Positions 1 through 7,733 of a DNA stretch of 15,680 nucleotides are shown piece by piece. The notes beneath the pieces are model-generated. The model saw only the letters and a program-made list of their open reading frames with translations. It did not search any database and was not told the origin of the DNA. Where the stretch lies: positions 1-15,680 of the forward strand of contig JBATWQ010000272.1 in assembly GCA_049672765.1 (NCBI GenBank), read 5' to 3'. Position 1 is the stretch's first letter. The number at the start of each line of letters is the position of its first letter. Origin of the DNA: JAGQSZ01 sp049672765. GTDB taxonomy: Bacteria > Actinomycetota > Acidimicrobiia > Acidimicrobiales > Microtrichaceae. The translations under genes were made by a program, and so were the position numbers.

Positions 1-392
1 ACCTGGGGATGCGAGTCGGGTCCGAGACAAGGTGCTGGGAAGAAGGCAAGGTGTTCGCCCTGAACATCGCCTATCGCCACGCTGCGTGGAACCTGACCGA
101 CAAGCCTCGCCTGATCGTCGTGGTCGATTACGTCCACCCGGATTTTGCCGATAGGCAGCACGAGATCGAAGCGAACTCCCTTGCATTGATGGGCATGAAG
201 GGTTTCGCCAACTGGGCAACTCCGTTCAAGAAGGCGCCTACCTGGGTCACGAAACCGATCCAGTCGGTCCTGGCGGCAGGTTTCAGGGCGATGCTCTTTC
301 TGCAGCGTCGCTTTGACATAGCGCCGTCGAAGCTTGTGGCCCGCCGTCCGCCAGGCCGTCGCCGGAGCATCAAAGAGCGCCTATCAGCCTAG
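1..392 (+). CDS. Aspartyl/asparaginyl beta-hydroxylase-like protein, C-terminal part (5' end outside window)
   Basis: The frame is open from the left edge, so the gene starts upstream; the in-frame ATG at position 9 is internal to the domain. The visible 130 or so residues hold the end of the cupin-like fold of the AspH/LpxO family (Fe(II)/2-oxoglutarate-dependent hydroxylases). Diagnostic segments are RVGSETRCWEEGKV, then a strand ending in HAAWNLTDKPR, then VVDYVHPDF. The His of VHPDF (codon at 135-137) sits where the family's second iron-ligand histidine lies; the first ligand would be upstream of the window. About 80 poorly conserved residues follow, with a basic tail (RRPPGRRRS). The stop TAG at 390-392 overlaps the stop of the convergent acetyltransferase gene. 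The substrate may be a protein side chain or a lipid acyl chain; the sequence does not say which. The family call is fairly sure, the function is not. Confidence 0.8.
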   Translation, partial: LGMRVGSETRCWEEGKVFALNIAYRHAAWNLTDKPRLIVVVDYVHPDFADRQHEIEANSLALMGMKGFANWATPFKKAPTWVTKPIQSVLAAGFRAMLFLQRRFDIAPSKLVARRPPGRRRSIKERLSA

Positions 393-1375
393 GTCCACCG
401 ATGTAGAACCACGCACCGTTGTGGCGGAGGGCCGGTTCCGATCCGGTTCATCACAATGTTCATAGCCGTGTTCTGGACCTGGGTTTCGCACTCGATCCAA
501 CCGACGCCGTCGGTGGGTCGTTCGACCACTGCTTCGCTGAGCGCCTGGAGAACTCCCTGACGCTGGGCGGACACCACCGCCCAGCTTCCGTTCAAAAGGT
601 CCACTCCGTGGTGGCGCGCAATTTCGGTATCGCTCTTCCAGGCAAAGAAGCCCACGACTTGGCCGTCGAGCCGGGCAACCGCGACTACATCTCCGTAGCT
701 GCCATCGATGACGTTCTCGGTCCACGACCTGTAGAAGTTTTCTGTTGCCTCAATCGGCAGGGATGAATTCGAACCGAGGTGAGAAAGCCGGAATCTTCCC
801 GCGCGCTCGAGGAGCTGTGCCCGGTCGGCCTCGCCGATGACGATCGGGTGGCCCCCCATGATGGTCTCAATCTCAATTGATCCATTTCGCAGATACGGGG
901 CGCTTCGATTTGAAGTTGACGTCCTGAGATAGACGTTCTCCTCGCCCGCTCGTACGAAGCCGTTGGAGAGACACGCCGAGATGATGTGTTCGTCGTCCGC
1001 GTGAACCCTCATGGTGAGCAGACTCAGGCCCCGGCCTGCCGATGCCTCCAACGAAGCAGAAATTGCTGCGGTAACGGCCTGCGATCTGTCATCTGCCTTA
1101 CCGCCCGCAAAGACGGGGCCTATGCGTCCCAGCCCTACCCCCAAGCTCTTTGACGCCCACGGATCTTCTGCCACCGCCACAAATGCCGTCGACGATCGGA
1201 CTCGACACTTGAGCGCAACTGGATGGTTGATCGAGGAACTGACCTCTCGCTTCAGAATCTCGTCGAGGACTCCAGGTCCGAGTTCGCGGAGCACCCGTCT
1301 GGGAGATTGCTCGCAACCGCCATAAACACCGGAGAGGAGCTCGACGTCATCCGGGGTGACCTGTTCGACTTTCAA
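389..1375 (-). CDS. WecD/RffC-like GNAT N-acetyltransferase
   Basis: A 328-aa protein with the two-part layout of WecD-type sugar N-acetyltransferases, which acetylate the amino group of a nucleotide-linked amino sugar using acetyl-CoA in the cytoplasm. Residues 115-152 (LSLLTMRVHADDEH through NGF and a YLRTS end) form the N-terminal half-domain. Residues 197-330 form the GNAT core: the FYRSWTENVIDGSYGD stretch (214-229) is typical of the family, a VVGFFAW strand follows, then the pyrophosphate-binding loop SAQRQGVLQAL (269-279) and ETQVQNTAMNIVMNRIG (297-313). The CoA loop reads QRQGVL rather than Q/RxxGxG/A, so it is degenerate. The start is TTG at 1373-1375; an in-frame stop two codons upstream rules out a longer protein, and GGGTG six bases upstream is a weak ribosome-binding site. 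It diverges from the GT2 gene. A role in adding N-acetyl groups to a sugar of this locus is inferred. Confidence 0.8.
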   Translation of the reverse strand: MKVEQVTPDDVELLSGVYGGCEQSPRRVLRELGPGVLDEILKREVSSSINHPVALKCRVRSSTAFVAVAEDPWASKSLGVGLGRIGPVFAGGKADDRSQAVTAAISASLEASAGRGLSLLTMRVHADDEHIISACLSNGFVRAGEENVYLRTSTSNRSAPYLRNGSIEIETIMGGHPIVIGEADRAQLLERAGRFRLSHLGSNSSLPIEATENFYRSWTENVIDGSYGDVVAVARLDGQVVGFFAWKSDTEIARHHGVDLLNGSWAVVSAQRQGVLQALSEAVVERPTDGVGWIECETQVQNTAMNIVMNRIGTGPPPQRCVVLHRWT

Positions 1376-1500
1376 GTACTACACCCGGGCGAGAGAATCG
1401 AAGTCACTCTGACCTCCTGGACTGGAAGCTCAATTTCATGTCGCCCGAAAGGGGCTGTCAGCGAGGGCAACAATCTTCCCGCCGCTAGGCTGCTCATCCA
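1376..1500. promoter_or_regulatory. Divergent intergenic region between the acetyltransferase and GT2 genes
   Basis: This 125-bp gap separates two genes read away from each other, so it should hold two outward promoters. I see no convincing -35/-10 pair, operator palindrome or small ORF. Only the orientation supports a regulatory role. Confidence 0.35.
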
Positions 1501-2445
1501 ATGCACAATGGACCCGAGCAGCCAAAGGTGTCTGTGGTCGTGCCTGCGTTCAATGCGGGTACAACCCTCGGCGACCTGATCCCAAGGCTTCTACAGGTCC
1601 TGGAAGCAAGTTATCCCGACTTCGAGTTGATCGTCGTTGACGATGGTAGCCGTGACAACACTTGGGAGCTCGTTTTCGAGTCGGCCAAAGCGTCCCAGAG
1701 CCTGCTCGGTGTCCGACTGGTAAGGAACTTTGGACAGACACCAGCCTTGTGTGCGGGCATCAGCAGGTCCTCAGGTGACGTCGTCGTAACGATGGACGCG
1801 GACTTCGACACCTATCCCGAGGACATTCCGAGGCTTGTCGATGCAGTGTTGGCCGGGGCAGATGTCGCAAATGGTGTCCGCGAAGGGCGGAGTTTGCGAC
1901 GCTCGTTACCTTCACGTGTGTTCAATCGGAGGATGCACCAAGCTGGTGTCAGCTATGCAGATATTGGATGCGGCATGGTGGCGATGCGACGCGGGATTGC
2001 TCTTGAGGTGCTCGAGCACGGGGAGCTCCGTAGAAGCTTCAAGTTCAAGATTCTCCTGGGAGCGCTCGCAACCACCATCGCAGAAGTACCAGTACGTTCG
2101 GGTCCCTACAGTTCCAGCGACCACAGGCTGGCCGATCTGTTCAGCGCAGGACTCGAGGCGGAGCTTGCCCAGAGAAGGACGATCTTCCTCGGCGTCGCCG
2201 CCGCCGGAGCGGCCGTGGGGTCGGCCGGGACAATTGCTGCGATTACGGCGCTCGTTATCGCGCTTGTCAGCGGGAGTGGAACCTCTTGGATGGTCGCGGG
2301 GTGGGGGTCATTGGTGGCCCTGCTCGGAACGTTGCTGTGCACCGTGGCGATTGTCGGCAATCTGATTCTCCGGAGCGTCTTCCACCAGACGACCCCATTT
2401 TTCAGAGTTGGGGCCACAGTCAACCAGCCCGGCCACTCGGGCTAG
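1501..2445 (+). CDS. GT2 family glycosyltransferase of the DPM1/ArnC/GtrB type with C-terminal membrane hairpin
   Basis: A 314-aa protein. Residues 8-200 are a GT-A fold: VSVVVPAFNAG at the start, VVDDGSRDNTWE (45-56) for nucleotide binding, then VRLVRNFGQTPALCAGI (71-87) and TMDADFDTYPED (97-108) with the metal-binding DXD (D99, D101). Two strong membrane helices follow at about 227-257 and 263-292. GT2 enzymes with this C-terminal hairpin usually move a sugar from a nucleotide donor to polyprenyl phosphate on the inner face of the membrane. That suits a locus with two GT-C enzymes, which use such lipid-linked donors. The usual DADLQDPPE reads DADFDTYPED. The ATG at 1501 is forced: an in-frame TAG lies at 1486-1488 and no other start follows it. 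The gene ends 8 bp before the convergent SGNH gene. The sugar is unknown. Confidence 0.92.
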   Translation: MHNGPEQPKVSVVVPAFNAGTTLGDLIPRLLQVLEASYPDFELIVVDDGSRDNTWELVFESAKASQSLLGVRLVRNFGQTPALCAGISRSSGDVVVTMDADFDTYPEDIPRLVDAVLAGADVANGVREGRSLRRSLPSRVFNRRMHQAGVSYADIGCGMVAMRRGIALEVLEHGELRRSFKFKILLGALATTIAEVPVRSGPYSSSDHRLADLFSAGLEAELAQRRTIFLGVAAAGAAVGSAGTIAAITALVIALVSGSGTSWMVAGWGSLVALLGTLLCTVAIVGNLILRSVFHQTTPFFRVGATVNQPGHSG

Positions 2446-2453
2446 CAGACGAT

Positions 2454-3977
2454 CTACCGTTTGTTTGCGAGCTGAACGATCTTGGGCCAGAGATGGTCCA
2501 GGATCGCTTCGGCCACAATCGTTGCTCCATGCTCGTTGGTGTGGGCCCAGTCGAAGAACACGGGCTGGGTCACATGGTCGAACACCCGGGTCAGATCAAC
2601 CACTTTCCCATCGTCGACGATCTTGGGAGGGCTTCCCCAAAGGCTTGAGTCTCGGGCCTTGGCTTCAGGGGAGCTTTTGAGAAGCTTCAGCAGATCTTTG
2701 ACCCTTGGGCGGTCAACGGGAATATTGAGCAGTTGGGGCTGCCAGAAGAGAACCACCGGCACGCCGCTGGTGGCCGACGTTTCCAAAATTCTGGAGACAC
2801 CACGTTGGTACTGCCCAGCCACGAGTCCGGGCATTTGCTCTGCAATTTGAGAGGCACCGATTCGTTCGTAGCCTCTGCGTTTGGCCGCCCTGAGCATCGA
2901 ATCGCGCTCTGCCGCGCTGACGGTAAGAAGGTGCGGCTCGGCCAGATTGAACTTTCCGAAGTCAACGCGTTCCCATGCCTGTGCGACCTCGTTGGCTCCG
3001 TCGTAGAAAATCGCCATCTCTGGAGGTGTTCGCTCACCGCTCTTGATGAGTTGCGCAAATTCAGTCGCCTCTTGCCAGTTGGAATATCCCGGAACTCCAA
3101 AGTTTGTGACTGCAAGTCGTATACCTCGGTCCTGGGCAATACGGACCATCGTCGAGGCGATTGTTTTCTGGTCCCGTTGGCCCACGCCGAAAGTTGTGGA
3201 ACCTCCGAACATCCAGATCGTCAGCTCCGGGTCCGACACTCCGATGGTTGCCCTGAGACCGTCAATGACGGTGATGTGTTCGGTCGAGATGTCCTGGAGT
3301 TTCCAGCCGAGGTTGGGGTCCTTCTCATACTTCGGGAACTCCTTCAACAGCTCGCCCGCCCAAGGCTCCCCCGGAAAGCTCCAGGGCTCTACCGGAAAGT
3401 CGTTGCTCCTCGCCCACGGTGTTGAAGGCCTTGACCAGTTGGGTCTTGCGATGACGACGACGAGCACGAACACGACGGTGACCGAGACTGCTCCGGTCAA
3501 AAGTTGGCGCAGCCTCAGTACGTAACGCGCCCGGCCGCCCAGGGCGGAGCTCAGTGACCGGGTCGAGGCCGCTGTCGACCGCTCCAGTCCGTCGGATCGA
3601 TCGACGCGCGACCAGCCGCCCCCTGACCGCGATGCCATACCGCTGCCAGTGGCCCTTCCCGCCAGCCATGCCGGAACAATTGCAGCGATCCACAAGATGA
3701 TTGCGAGCGCAGCGGACAATCCGGTCGCCACGGCCCTGGTCAGCAGGCCAAGTTTCAGATCCATCCACTCGCCAGCCAGAGGTAGGAATACTCCGAGCGC
3801 GAGCACGGAAACGGCGACGAGTCCAGCTGCAATGGCGGCAGTCCCGCGACCGAACAATGCAAACAAGCCCATCGCGACGAAAGGCGCGGCTGACCGTCCT
3901 GCTGATCTAGCCATCCGCCGACGCCACGAGTCGTCGACTGCTGGGAACGGCACACCACCACGTCTCGAACCGGTCAT
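2454..3977 (-). CDS. Membrane-anchored SGNH/GDSL hydrolase with N-terminal SxtJ-like module (paralog 1)
   Basis: A 507-aa protein. Residues 31-105 hold three hydrophobic segments resembling the small SxtJ-type membrane module. A basic, low-complexity linker (106-157) follows, then another membrane helix at about 159-177, then the SGNH domain. Its blocks are: block I MFGGSTTFGVGQRD with the nucleophile S260; block II TNFGVPGYSNWQE with G297; block III FYDGANE with N329; block V FFDWAHTNEHG with D476 and H479. All four catalytic positions are present. It is last in a minus-strand operon behind the DUF5989 gene and the carbamoyltransferase, 64 bp after the latter's stop. Such hydrolases remove or transfer acyl groups on glycans; the substrate here is unknown. 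It is the most diverged of the four paralogs and lacks their YTHEHEPWAP element. ATG 3977 was chosen because no in-frame ATG/GTG/TTG lies in the upstream gap. Confidence 0.9.
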   Translation of the reverse strand: MTGSRRGGVPFPAVDDSWRRRMARSAGRSAAPFVAMGLFALFGRGTAAIAAGLVAVSVLALGVFLPLAGEWMDLKLGLLTRAVATGLSAALAIILWIAAIVPAWLAGRATGSGMASRSGGGWSRVDRSDGLERSTAASTRSLSSALGGRARYVLRLRQLLTGAVSVTVVFVLVVVIARPNWSRPSTPWARSNDFPVEPWSFPGEPWAGELLKEFPKYEKDPNLGWKLQDISTEHITVIDGLRATIGVSDPELTIWMFGGSTTFGVGQRDQKTIASTMVRIAQDRGIRLAVTNFGVPGYSNWQEATEFAQLIKSGERTPPEMAIFYDGANEVAQAWERVDFGKFNLAEPHLLTVSAAERDSMLRAAKRRGYERIGASQIAEQMPGLVAGQYQRGVSRILETSATSGVPVVLFWQPQLLNIPVDRPRVKDLLKLLKSSPEAKARDSSLWGSPPKIVDDGKVVDLTRVFDHVTQPVFFDWAHTNEHGATIVAEAILDHLWPKIVQLANKR

Positions 3978-4041
3978 CGTCCGCCGCCGCCTTGATTCAG
4001 GTCGCTCATGCGGTTGTCCAGACCAGGAACGTCGGTCTGAC

Positions 4042-5886
4042 CTAGTCCGCTACCAGCACGGGGCTTGGTCCGGTCCACTCGGGCTGCTCGACCTTCGAGA
4101 GTAGGCAGTCGTCAATAAGGAGCCAGTCCATATCGGTGGTCATGAAGCAGCGGTATGCATCTTCTGAGTCATTGACAATCGGTTCACCGCGGACGTTGAA
4201 CGATGTATTGACCAAGACCGGGCACCCCGTCAGGTCGTTGAATGCGCTCAACAACAGGTGTAGTTGTGGATGGCGCTCAGGGTTGACCGTCTGAATACGG
4301 GCGGATCCGTCAACGTGGGTTACCGCCGGAATCGGCGAGTGGATCCTTCCCAACCAGGACGACAGGTCCATCACCTCGGAAGGGTCTCGATCGACTTCTT
4401 CCTCAGGAGCTTCAGGGACGTCGAAGCCCTTGACCGGAGCGACGATCGACATGAAGGGCGATGGCCTGTCCAGGTCAAACCAGTCGGAGACGTCCTCCTC
4501 TCGAACGATCGGGGCGAACGGTCTGAATGACTCACGGTTCTTGATCTTCAGGTTCAGCTTCTGCTGCATCGCCTCCGACCGCGGGTCGGCCAGAATCGAC
4601 CTTGCCCCCAATGCGCGCGGTCCGAACTCTGTGCGGCCCCGACACACACCGACCACCGCTCCATCGACGATCAACTGTGCAATTCGCTTTGCCCGGACTT
4701 CGCTGTCCGTGATCTGTTCATACGGCCGGCCCTTGGCGTCGAGATCGGCGCAAAGATCCCCCGTGAACGGAACCGGTCCGAGCGTGGCGCCCTGCATCGA
4801 GTCGCGCCCCTCGACCTTGGGGCGATCCTTCTCACAAACCTCGTGCCAGGCCCAAAGTGCGCATCCGAGCGCTGAACCGGCGTCGCCGGCTGCCGGCTGC
4901 ACCCAGATATCTTCGAAAGGTCCTTCCCGTAGCAGCCGCCCATTGGCGACGCAGTTGAGAGCCACGCCACCGCCCAGGACAGCGTTTGACTCTCCCGTGA
5001 CCTCATGAGCGTGGCGTGCCATACGCAGAACAATTTCCTCGGTCACGTCCTGGATCGATCGGGCCAGATCGCATTCCCGGCGAGTGATGGGCGCATCTGG
5101 ATCGCGAGGTGGGCCATCGAAGAGCGCGTCGAAGCGGGAGTTGGTCATCTTGCGACCGGCCAGATACGCGAAATAGCGCTGATCCATGGTGAACGAACCG
5201 TCGTCGCGCAGTAGCACCAGGTGCTTGAGAATTCGCTCGGTGTAGGTCGGCTCACCATATGGCGCCAGTCCCATCAGCTTGTACTCGCCCGAGTTGACCC
5301 TGAACCCTGCCGCGTAGGTGAACGCGGAATAGAGGAGTCCGATCGAGTCAGGGAAGCGCATCTCCTTGGTCAGATCGATGTGTCGTCCGCGACCAACGCC
5401 GATTGAACTTGTCGCCCATTCCCCGACCCCATCGAAGGTCAGGACGCACGCACGATCAAATGGTGACGGATAGAAGGCCGCGGCGGCGTGACTCAGGTGG
5501 TGCTCGGCAAAGACCGTCTTCTTGGGTCTGGAGTAGCCAAGCTTCTTGAGCGACTTGTCGATCTCGTAGGAGGCCCAAAGCTTTCGGCGTAGGGCCTCGT
5601 CCATCGCCTTTGGGAATGTCCGCAGCCCCTTGGGACCTATCGCCGTGAATGTCTTGAGGACCCGGACGAAACTGTTGAGCGGCTTTTCGTAGTAGGCGAC
5701 CATGTCGATTTCGTCCGGACCGACTTCACCTCGCTCCAAGCAGAACTTGATCGCGTTGACCGGAATCGAGGCGTCATTCTTGACCCGGGTGAACCGCTCT
5801 TCCTGGACGGCCGCCACGATCTCTCCGTCGCGGATGAGCGCTGCTGCCGAGTCGTGGTAAAGCGCGCTGACACCAAGAATGAACAT
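4042..5886 (-). CDS. NodU/CmcH-family O-carbamoyltransferase
   Basis: A 614-aa enzyme of full family length. It makes carbamoyl-adenylate from carbamoyl phosphate and ATP in an N-terminal Kae1-like domain and passes the carbamoyl group to a hydroxyl through the C-terminal domain. Visible motifs: FILGVSALYHDSAAAL at the N-terminus (H11); metal-binding HHLSH (129-133); TFDGVGEW (150-157, D152); LMGLAPYGEP; GGGVALNCVANG (306-317); PAAGDAGSALG (331-341); C-terminal signature GRTEFGPRALGARSILADPR (417-436); NLKIKNRESFRPFAPI; NTSFNVRGEPIV (560-571). An in-frame extension to 6000 is possible, but it would run through the DUF5989 gene. ATG 5886 matches the family start and has GAGG 10 bases upstream. 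It lies 14 bp after the DUF5989 stop and 64 bp before the SGNH gene, so the three are probably cotranscribed. The acceptor is probably a glycan or lipid-linked sugar. Confidence 0.97.
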   Translation of the reverse strand: MFILGVSALYHDSAAALIRDGEIVAAVQEERFTRVKNDASIPVNAIKFCLERGEVGPDEIDMVAYYEKPLNSFVRVLKTFTAIGPKGLRTFPKAMDEALRRKLWASYEIDKSLKKLGYSRPKKTVFAEHHLSHAAAAFYPSPFDRACVLTFDGVGEWATSSIGVGRGRHIDLTKEMRFPDSIGLLYSAFTYAAGFRVNSGEYKLMGLAPYGEPTYTERILKHLVLLRDDGSFTMDQRYFAYLAGRKMTNSRFDALFDGPPRDPDAPITRRECDLARSIQDVTEEIVLRMARHAHEVTGESNAVLGGGVALNCVANGRLLREGPFEDIWVQPAAGDAGSALGCALWAWHEVCEKDRPKVEGRDSMQGATLGPVPFTGDLCADLDAKGRPYEQITDSEVRAKRIAQLIVDGAVVGVCRGRTEFGPRALGARSILADPRSEAMQQKLNLKIKNRESFRPFAPIVREEDVSDWFDLDRPSPFMSIVAPVKGFDVPEAPEEEVDRDPSEVMDLSSWLGRIHSPIPAVTHVDGSARIQTVNPERHPQLHLLLSAFNDLTGCPVLVNTSFNVRGEPIVNDSEDAYRCFMTTDMDWLLIDDCLLSKVEQPEWTGPSPVLVAD

Positions 5887-5896
5887 CGGAATCGTG

Positions 5897-5900
5897 CCTC
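5897..5900 (-). promoter_or_regulatory. Ribosome-binding site that fixes the carbamoyltransferase start
   Basis: On the minus strand GAGG lies 10 bases before ATG 5886, in the 14-bp gap after the DUF5989 stop. It supports this start over the upstream in-frame ATG at 6000. Confidence 0.6.
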
Positions 5901-6068
5901 TCAGAACAGCGTGTAGACGGTATACGGCACAACTACATGGGTCGTTCCCACTGCCATCAGCGCAACAGCTATCAACGGGAGAATCAGAAGAACCCACCAT
6001 GCACGATTGACCCGCGCATAGTTGAAGAAATCCCCGGCCAGCCTCAACGAATGCCGTAGTCGCAACAC
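5901..6068 (-). CDS. DUF5989 (SxtK-like) small membrane protein
   Basis: A 55-aa gene, easily missed because it starts with GTG (6066-6068) and sits inside a longer spurious frame. The protein has a short amphipathic N-terminus (SLRLAGDFFNYARVNRAWW), one membrane helix (about residues 24-41) and the end VVPYTVYTLF. The pattern RxxWW, helix, then PxxYTLF at the exact C-terminus is typical of DUF5989 proteins, which are about 50 aa and usually lie beside a NodU-type carbamoyltransferase; SxtK of the saxitoxin cluster is of this kind. Its biochemical role is unknown. It is probably a membrane partner of the carbamoyltransferase. TTAGG about 9 bases upstream may be the ribosome-binding site; TTG at 6063-6065 is an alternative start. 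It is the first gene of the minus-strand operon. Confidence 0.8.
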   Translation of the reverse strand: MLRLRHSLRLAGDFFNYARVNRAWWVLLILPLIAVALMAVGTTHVVVPYTVYTLF

Positions 6069-6171
6069 AGTCGGTAGCCTAACCGGATTGCCCGGAGATC
6101 GTGTCAGGGACAGCGCAGGGGGTGTACGTGATCGAGAGGCCAGGTGACCTGCTGTTCGTCGGCGGTGCCGA
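6069..6171. promoter_or_regulatory. Divergent intergenic region between the carbamoyltransferase operon and the SGNH array
   Basis: This 103-bp gap lies between two operons read away from each other and should contain both promoters. On the minus strand CTGACA is followed about 19 bases later by TTAGGC, which is a poor promoter match. No clear operator or hairpin is visible. An in-frame TGA at 6145-6147 limits how far upstream the plus-strand gene can start. Confidence 0.35.
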
Positions 6172-7722
6172 ATGAGGTGGGCCCGAATAGGTGCCGCATT
6201 TCGCCGCAGCGTCATTCCTCTGCTTGCTGGAATCGTTCTCCTGCTGGCGCTCGACAGGCGACGCGGCGCATACGCGATTCTGGCGTTTGCTCTGGTGGTC
6301 TTCTTTGTCGGCATTCTGTCGCCACGTTCGGCGCAAGCATTCGACAGATTCGTAGCTCGCACCGCGGACGTTGCCGCCCGCTGCGTCTCCTTTGCACTGT
6401 CGTGGGTTGCGTGGGCACTTACGGTTTTGCCGACCTGGGCATGGTCCAGACTTTTCGGCTCCGAACCGCTGAGATCGCCATGGGTCGATAGCAACAGCAA
6501 CTGGTTGCTCTCCTCCGCTGCCCAACGGCGTGCTCCGAATGGCCGGGTGCTGAGGGCGACAAGGTCGAGTGTTATGGAGTCGCCAGCCCGGAAAGGCAAA
6601 TTCGGGGATGCTCCATCGAAAGCAGTGGCTGTGATGCTTGTCATAGCGATGGCAACTCTGGTCGTAGCGATCCTTTCACCCGGGCTGTTGGACCTGGACC
6701 GGTTTGCAGGTGGAAGCGGTGGGCAGGCAGCGGGGACATCGAAGGCCCCAATAAGAGCAGTAAAGCTGGATGCCGCCGCGTTCGACGGTTTGGCGGTCGA
6801 CACCTACACCCACGAACACGAGCCCTGGGCACCCGCTCTCTTCGGTGAACTGTCCCAGCTTCCGTACCGGCCGGATCCTTTCCTCGGACTCTTCCTCGGT
6901 GACTTCGTCGGCGACTACGTGAACGTAAAGGACGGACACAGAGTCAGCTACTCGCCGAAGAAGCCGACAATCACGGTCTGGTTCTTCGGCGGATCAACCA
7001 TGTTCGGAGTAGGCCAGCGCGACGACCACACCATTCCCTCGGTCGTAGCCCGTCTGGCCCGCCAGGACGGAATCCGTATTAAGGCCATGAACTTCGGCTA
7101 CAGCGGCTTCGTCAACTGGCAGGAGACCCAGTTGTTCGACCAACTACTGACCTCGAGCGCCGAACCTCCCGACCTTGCGGTGTTCTACGACGGTGTAAAC
7201 GACCGTGGCCTCGGTACGTTCCGGGTGGACCTTGGAATCGATGATCCAGATGTAATTGCCCGCCTACCCAGTAACGATGCGGAGCGTTCGCAGATGAAGG
7301 AAGCCCACGGAGCCGGAAAGCCGATGGCCTGGGGACCTGAGAGAGAGGCTCTTGAGATCAAGCTCGCCTCGACCCAGTATCGACGGGGCGCGGATCTGGC
7401 CAGGCTGAGCGGCAAGAGCTACGGGGTCCCGGTGGTTCACTTCTGGCAGCCCCAGCCGTTCGCCAAAGAGCCGAATCCGGCCGATGACGAGCTCTGGAAG
7501 CGGCTGGACTTCAATCCCCAATGGATAGCGAACTCCAGGGCTGCCTACGACAAGACCCGGGAAGTTTCCGGGGTGAATCCTGTCGATCTGACGCACATCT
7601 TCGATGCTGTCAAGAAACCCATCTTCTTCGACTCGAGCCATACCAATGAACTTGGTGCCAGCATCGTCGCAACGAAGATCTACGAGAATCTTCGGCCTAC
7701 GATCAAGGCCCTGGACGGATAG
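6172..7722 (+). CDS. Membrane-anchored SGNH/GDSL hydrolase with N-terminal SxtJ-like module (paralog 2)
   Basis: A 516-aa protein and the first of three tandem paralogs. Residues 12-111 resemble SxtJ-family proteins: two hydrophobic segments (13-28, 33-50), the SPRSAQAFDRF turn, an amphipathic stretch, a helix ending LTVLPTWAWSRLFGSEPL, and a final SNSNW. After a polar linker, a membrane helix (about 151-168) leads to the extracytoplasmic part. That part begins with YTHEHEPWAPALFGEL (212-227) and continues into the SGNH domain: block I WFFGGSTMFGVGQRD (S275), block II MNFGYSGFVNWQE (G312), block III FYDGVND (N343), block V FFDSSHTNELG (D487, H490). All four catalytic positions are present. 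The only start after the in-frame TGA at 6145-6147 is ATG 6172, with no strong Shine-Dalgarno sequence. The next gene begins 11 bp downstream. A glycan de-acylase or acyltransferase role is inferred; no substrate is visible. Confidence 0.92.
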   Translation: MRWARIGAAFRRSVIPLLAGIVLLLALDRRRGAYAILAFALVVFFVGILSPRSAQAFDRFVARTADVAARCVSFALSWVAWALTVLPTWAWSRLFGSEPLRSPWVDSNSNWLLSSAAQRRAPNGRVLRATRSSVMESPARKGKFGDAPSKAVAVMLVIAMATLVVAILSPGLLDLDRFAGGSGGQAAGTSKAPIRAVKLDAAAFDGLAVDTYTHEHEPWAPALFGELSQLPYRPDPFLGLFLGDFVGDYVNVKDGHRVSYSPKKPTITVWFFGGSTMFGVGQRDDHTIPSVVARLARQDGIRIKAMNFGYSGFVNWQETQLFDQLLTSSAEPPDLAVFYDGVNDRGLGTFRVDLGIDDPDVIARLPSNDAERSQMKEAHGAGKPMAWGPEREALEIKLASTQYRRGADLARLSGKSYGVPVVHFWQPQPFAKEPNPADDELWKRLDFNPQWIANSRAAYDKTREVSGVNPVDLTHIFDAVKKPIFFDSSHTNELGASIVATKIYENLRPTIKALDG

Positions 7723-7733
7723 CAGCAGCCCTG

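Noticed and set aside
2733..3425. Long plus-strand frame antisense to SGNH paralog 1, and similar long frames opposite the carbamoyltransferase and GT-C genes
   Set aside because: They have no recognisable motifs and lie opposite genes with clear family signatures; such shadows are common in high-G+C DNA.
5887..6000. In-frame N-terminal extension of the carbamoyltransferase to ATG 6000
   Set aside because: The family begins at FILGVSALYHDS. The extension reads as translated DUF5989 gene in another frame, and a GAGG site supports 5886.
5901..6803. 300-codon minus-strand frame across the SGNH paralog 2 start
   Set aside because: Most of it is antisense to the well-supported SGNH gene and has no domain pattern. 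Only its last 55 codons, with a GTG start, are a real gene.
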